From NCBI GenBank assembly GCA_024362935.1, contig JANCRA010000003.1:49017844-49081843 (forward strand): a stretch of 64,000 nt of DNA, in the 5' to 3' direction. Position 1 is the stretch's first letter, and each line of letters opens with the position of its first letter. This stretch comes from Setophaga petechia (taxonomy: Eukaryota > Chordata > Aves > Passeriformes > Parulidae). Below are positions 60,901-64,000 of this stretch, piece by piece. The notes below the pieces were generated by a model. It did no database searches, was not told the DNA's origin, and saw only the letters and a list, made by a program, of their open reading frames with translations. Both the position numbers and the translations under genes were made by a program.

Positions 60901-63437
60901 ATCTTGATGCGTTTCTTGTCCAAGCACTTCATGGCGTACCTGGGGGAGACAAGGAGTCCCTGCGGCCACCATGTCCCCACAGCAGGGCCAGCCCCCAGCT
61001 CCCACCCACAGCCATGACATCCCCGCAGCCCCCCAACATGGGTCACCACAGCAACGCCACTGGGCCCCCCCAGCACCCCAAACCCCAGGTGGGCCCCTGG
61101 GTGCCGGGGCATTCCCGTTACATTTTGCCCGTGTCCGCTTTCCGGCAGCCGTAGACCTCCCCGAAGCCGCCGCGGCCGATGATTCGGTGAACGCTGAAGT
61201 CATTCATGGTGAGCTGAGGAGGAGAGACTGGCATGAGCCTGGACACCGAGCCCCGCCCCAGTTTTCCCAGGTGAGGGACACAGAGGCTCCCTGGAAGCAC
61301 ATCCCCCTCCCTGGGAGGTGAGGGACAGGGGTTCCTGCTCACATGGATGTTCAGCTCCACGTTCTTCCACTGGCAGAACCGCGTGAACTTGTCACTGCAA
61401 GGAAGAGCAGAGAGGGCAAGAATGGAGATCCCAGAGAAACACGGCTCTTAAAGACACCCTGGATTTGTCTGCAGACAGGGAGCACCCCCAGGACACTTGG
61501 GAAAGTCTCCAGTATGAGGACCCCTGGTCCCTCTCTGGGCTGCGACACAGTGGGATGGGACACTGCATGGGAATTTCCTCCCAACTCACCTCTCAATGAA
61601 TTTCTGGAAGATGCCCCCACGCAGGTTCTGGCAGATTTCCTCAATGTAGGGCTGGGGAGGACACAGGGTTCAGTACTGGGTCCCCAGGCCACCCAGGTCA
61701 CCCCAATCCCATCATTAGCGAGGTCTTCTCCACCCCTGGGATTTCACATCCCCCCACTGCCACTCCCAGGCCCCTGGGGATGCTTCTGCCACCTCAGTCT
61801 CTGGGAACCCCAACACCACCAGCCCTGGGGACCCCTAGGGTGACATCCAGGGTTGCAATCACCTCCCTCTGAGGACCCCCTGCTTCCTCCAGCCCCCAGT
61901 CTCCCATCACCCCATGGGGACTACAATCAATTCCACCTCCCTCCCAACATTCTGGGGACCCTCTCACCATCCCTTGGGGTCCCCATTCCTCCTGGGACAC
62001 CCCCCTCCCACTTTCAGGGACTCCTGTCACCCCCAGCCCCCTCTAAGGATTAACCCTCTGAGTGTTACAGGTGGCAAGGACCCCTTCCCTGTCCCAGGTG
62101 ATGCCCACCTGGAAGAGATCTGGGGGCACCTGCTTCTTGCTCAGGCGGCTCTGGACATGCTCCGTGGCACTCTTGGAGAAGGGCTGTGAGGGGGACAGGA
62201 TTGTGTCACCTTGGGCAAAGGGACAGCGGCCAGGCAGGGCTGCACCAGCCAGGAATCCACAGAGGAACCCCCATCCACAGGGTTGGGATGTGGCTCCCAG
62301 GATGGAGCCTGTGGGGGGTATGGGGCTGCCCCTGAGGACACTGTGGGCACAGTGGGGACATCCCTGCTACCCTGCTGCCCAGGGCACTCACGTGGGAGCA
62401 GGCCAGCAGCTCCTTCATGATGTAATGGTCGAAGATGTGGCGGCTGCGGGTGGCTCGCTCCTCCTCCGAGTCCAGCTTCTCGTACTTCTTGATCTGGGAA
62501 GGGCACAGCTCCAGTGGCACAGGGGCACATGGAACGCTGGGAATTGTGGCCCCTCCGGGTGCCAGGTCCCATGGGAGAGGTTATCCCATCCCCTCAGACA
62601 GTGTCTCCCAGCTCCCTGGGCACCATCACCTCGGGTGGTGCCCCTGGCACCGTGTCCAAGGAGGTACCAACCCCACTGATGGCGCACGCAGGGGGCTGTC
62701 CCTGGGTCCCCCTGTCTCACCTCCTCGTAAAATTCCATCAGGGGCTTGGCCTCCTCGGCCTGGTTGAAGGCGAAATCCCGGAAAAGCAGGTAGCCTGCAG
62801 GGACAGAGCCACAGCGTGACAGGTGACAGCCCCCCAGGCCAGGCCAAGGGACACAGGGACATCCCCTGGGCCTGCCCAGCCCTGCTGCCACCCCAGTGCC
62901 AGGCTTGGGGAAGTGCCAAGCAGGGACTGGTGAGGACCTGGCAGGGTGACAGGGTGCCAGGGCCCCGGCTGGCGTGGGGAGCAGCCCCCCGGGGCAGCAA
63001 GGGGCTGCCGTGGGGCACCGTGGGGGCAGGGGCACGGGCGGGCACACGGAGCAGGGCGGACGTGCCCGGAAACCGCCGGAGCAGCAGGAGGAAGTGAGAG
63101 GCGCTTCCTGCCCCGGATGGTTTGTGCTGGCGTGGGGGGAAGTGACAGGACAGGGGACACAGGGTGGGGAGCATGGCGCAGCCCCCCGGCACCCCTGCCC
63201 AGCCTGGCCCCACACCCCCCCTGCCATCCCCGTGGCCACTCTCGCTGTCATGGTGGCCACCAGAGCAGCCTCCCAGACCAGCCACGCTTGTCCCTGGGCC
63301 TGTGGCTGCTGGCCCAGGTGTCCCCTTGTGTCCCCCACAGCCCCCGTGTCCCCAGCTCACCGATCTTCTGCGTGAAGATCTTGTCAAATGTCACCTCTCC
63401 CCGGTCCTCCAGGTACTTCTGCATGACACTGCGGATG
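57940..63437 (-). CDS. GRK2: G protein-coupled receptor kinase 2, all but the first coding exon
   Basis: Kinase that phosphorylates agonist-bound GPCRs and binds G-beta-gamma at the membrane. Twenty exons: 63361-63437, 62721-62794, 62392-62493, 62109-62183, 61590-61651, 61343-61394, 61122-61213, 60840-60939, 60682-60760, 60465-60595, 60081-60175, 59896-60003, 59755-59821, 59496-59596, 59268-59334, 59086-59181, 58836-58998, 58620-58756, 58433-58546 and 57940-58101. They give 650 complete codons plus the last base of a split Ser codon, so about 38 N-terminal residues lie past the right edge (human 689). RGS homology: [31 protein letters not shown]. Kinase: [44 protein letters not shown] (DLG is normal here), [14 protein letters not shown] tail: [19 protein letters not shown] domain: [20 protein letters not shown]. 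The tail [25 protein letters not shown] end favours GRK2 over GRK3. Confidence 0.97.
58255..58408. repeat. GGGATGGCCAGCAGGGAGCAGG minisatellite in GRK2 intron
   Basis: About six copies of a 22-24 bp unit GATGGCCAGCAGGGAGCAGG plus two to five G, in the last intron of GRK2. Confidence 0.9.
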
Positions 63438-63739
63438 CTGGGGACATGCCAGAGGGGCTCAGCCGTGCCACCGATGGACCCCTGCTCCCCACCCTCCTCT
63501 CCTGCTCCTCCCGTGTCCCCAAGCCCCGGTGGCACGCATGTCCTGCCATCCCGTGTGTCCCCACCCTAGTGAGGCACGTTGTGGATGCCACGATCACAGC
63601 GTGCCCCATGCACTGGGGCCCAAAGGAGGGTGGGGACGAGTGTCACCCCCAAAAAAGCCTCACAGGTGCCTGGCAGTGAAGGCACAGGAGGGCACCAGGG
63701 TCTGGCATGGGGAGGGGGGACTGTGACCCTTGGCACACC

Positions 63740-64000
63740 TGGGTACAGGTGTGTGTGTGTGTGTACACATGGGTGTGACACGGTGGCCACAGAAGGGACA
63801 CACAGCTGGGTGGGACAGCAGGATGTGTGTATGTCCGTGTGTCTGTGTTTGTGCGTCCCTGTGTCAGGCAGGAAGTGTGTGTGTGTGTGTCCATGTCCAT
63901 GCGTCTGTCTGTGCAACAGGCGTGACACTTGTGTGTCCACGTCCGTGTCCATTTCCGTGTGTGTGTGCCCATGTCCGTGTGTCTGTCTGTGTAACAGGCG
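63740..64000. repeat. GTGTGTCC / GT-rich repeat at right edge
   Basis: GT dinucleotide runs (63751-63763, 63877-63890, 63957-63966) within GTGTCCATGTCCGTGTGTCTG units, in GRK2 intron 1. It continues to the end of the window. Confidence 0.8.

Overview
This is a 64 kb piece of vertebrate nuclear DNA, almost certainly from a bird. All the genes are split by short GT-AG introns. Base composition is strongly GC-rich and crowded with GC-rich minisatellites, as on an avian microchromosome. The recognisable interspersed repeats are CR1-type LINE fragments, typical of sauropsids. Gene order and every strand match human 11q13.2, read in mirror orientation.

Layout, left to right: CORO1B (+, 3' part only), PTPRCAP (+), RPS6KB2 (-), a 2 kb minisatellite block, CARNS1 (-), a repeat-rich gap of about 3.4 kb, PPP1CA (+), RAD9A (-, tail to tail with PPP1CA), about 4.5 kb of CpG-rich DNA with CR1 remnants, CLCF1 (+, 6 kb first intron), two divergent glycine N-acyltransferase-like genes (- then +), POLD4 (+), an AT-rich island with a CR1 fragment and a promoter-like cluster, SSH3 (-), ANKRD13D (-), and GRK2 (-, first coding exon beyond the right edge). 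I rebuilt 13 coding genes exon by exon. Reading frames close across every junction, and rebuilt lengths are close to those of the mammalian proteins (for example PPP1CA 330 aa, RAD9A 384, CARNS1 936, S6K2 474, SSH3 596, ANKRD13D 620, CLCF1 226).

The genes do not form one pathway. They are a conserved syntenic block covering actin regulation (CORO1B, SSH3), leukocyte signalling (PTPRCAP), growth and phosphatase signalling (RPS6KB2, PPP1CA), receptor desensitisation and endocytosis (GRK2, ANKRD13D), DNA replication and checkpoint (POLD4, RAD9A), a gp130-family cytokine (CLCF1), and small-molecule conjugation (CARNS1 and the GLYAT-like pair).

Departures from the human plan are the GLYAT-like pair between CLCF1 and POLD4 and the lack of a visible TBC1D10C between CARNS1 and PPP1CA. 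Other points of interest are a GC-AG intron in RPS6KB2, a pure 34-copy AAGGG repeat inside a 274-nt ANKRD13D intron, an in-frame alternative first exon for CLCF1, and one short AT-rich stretch that reads as an AU-rich element for CLCF1 and as five poly(A) hexamers on the opposite strand. I see no undescribed biological system; the novelty lies in regulatory architecture, repeats and synteny.
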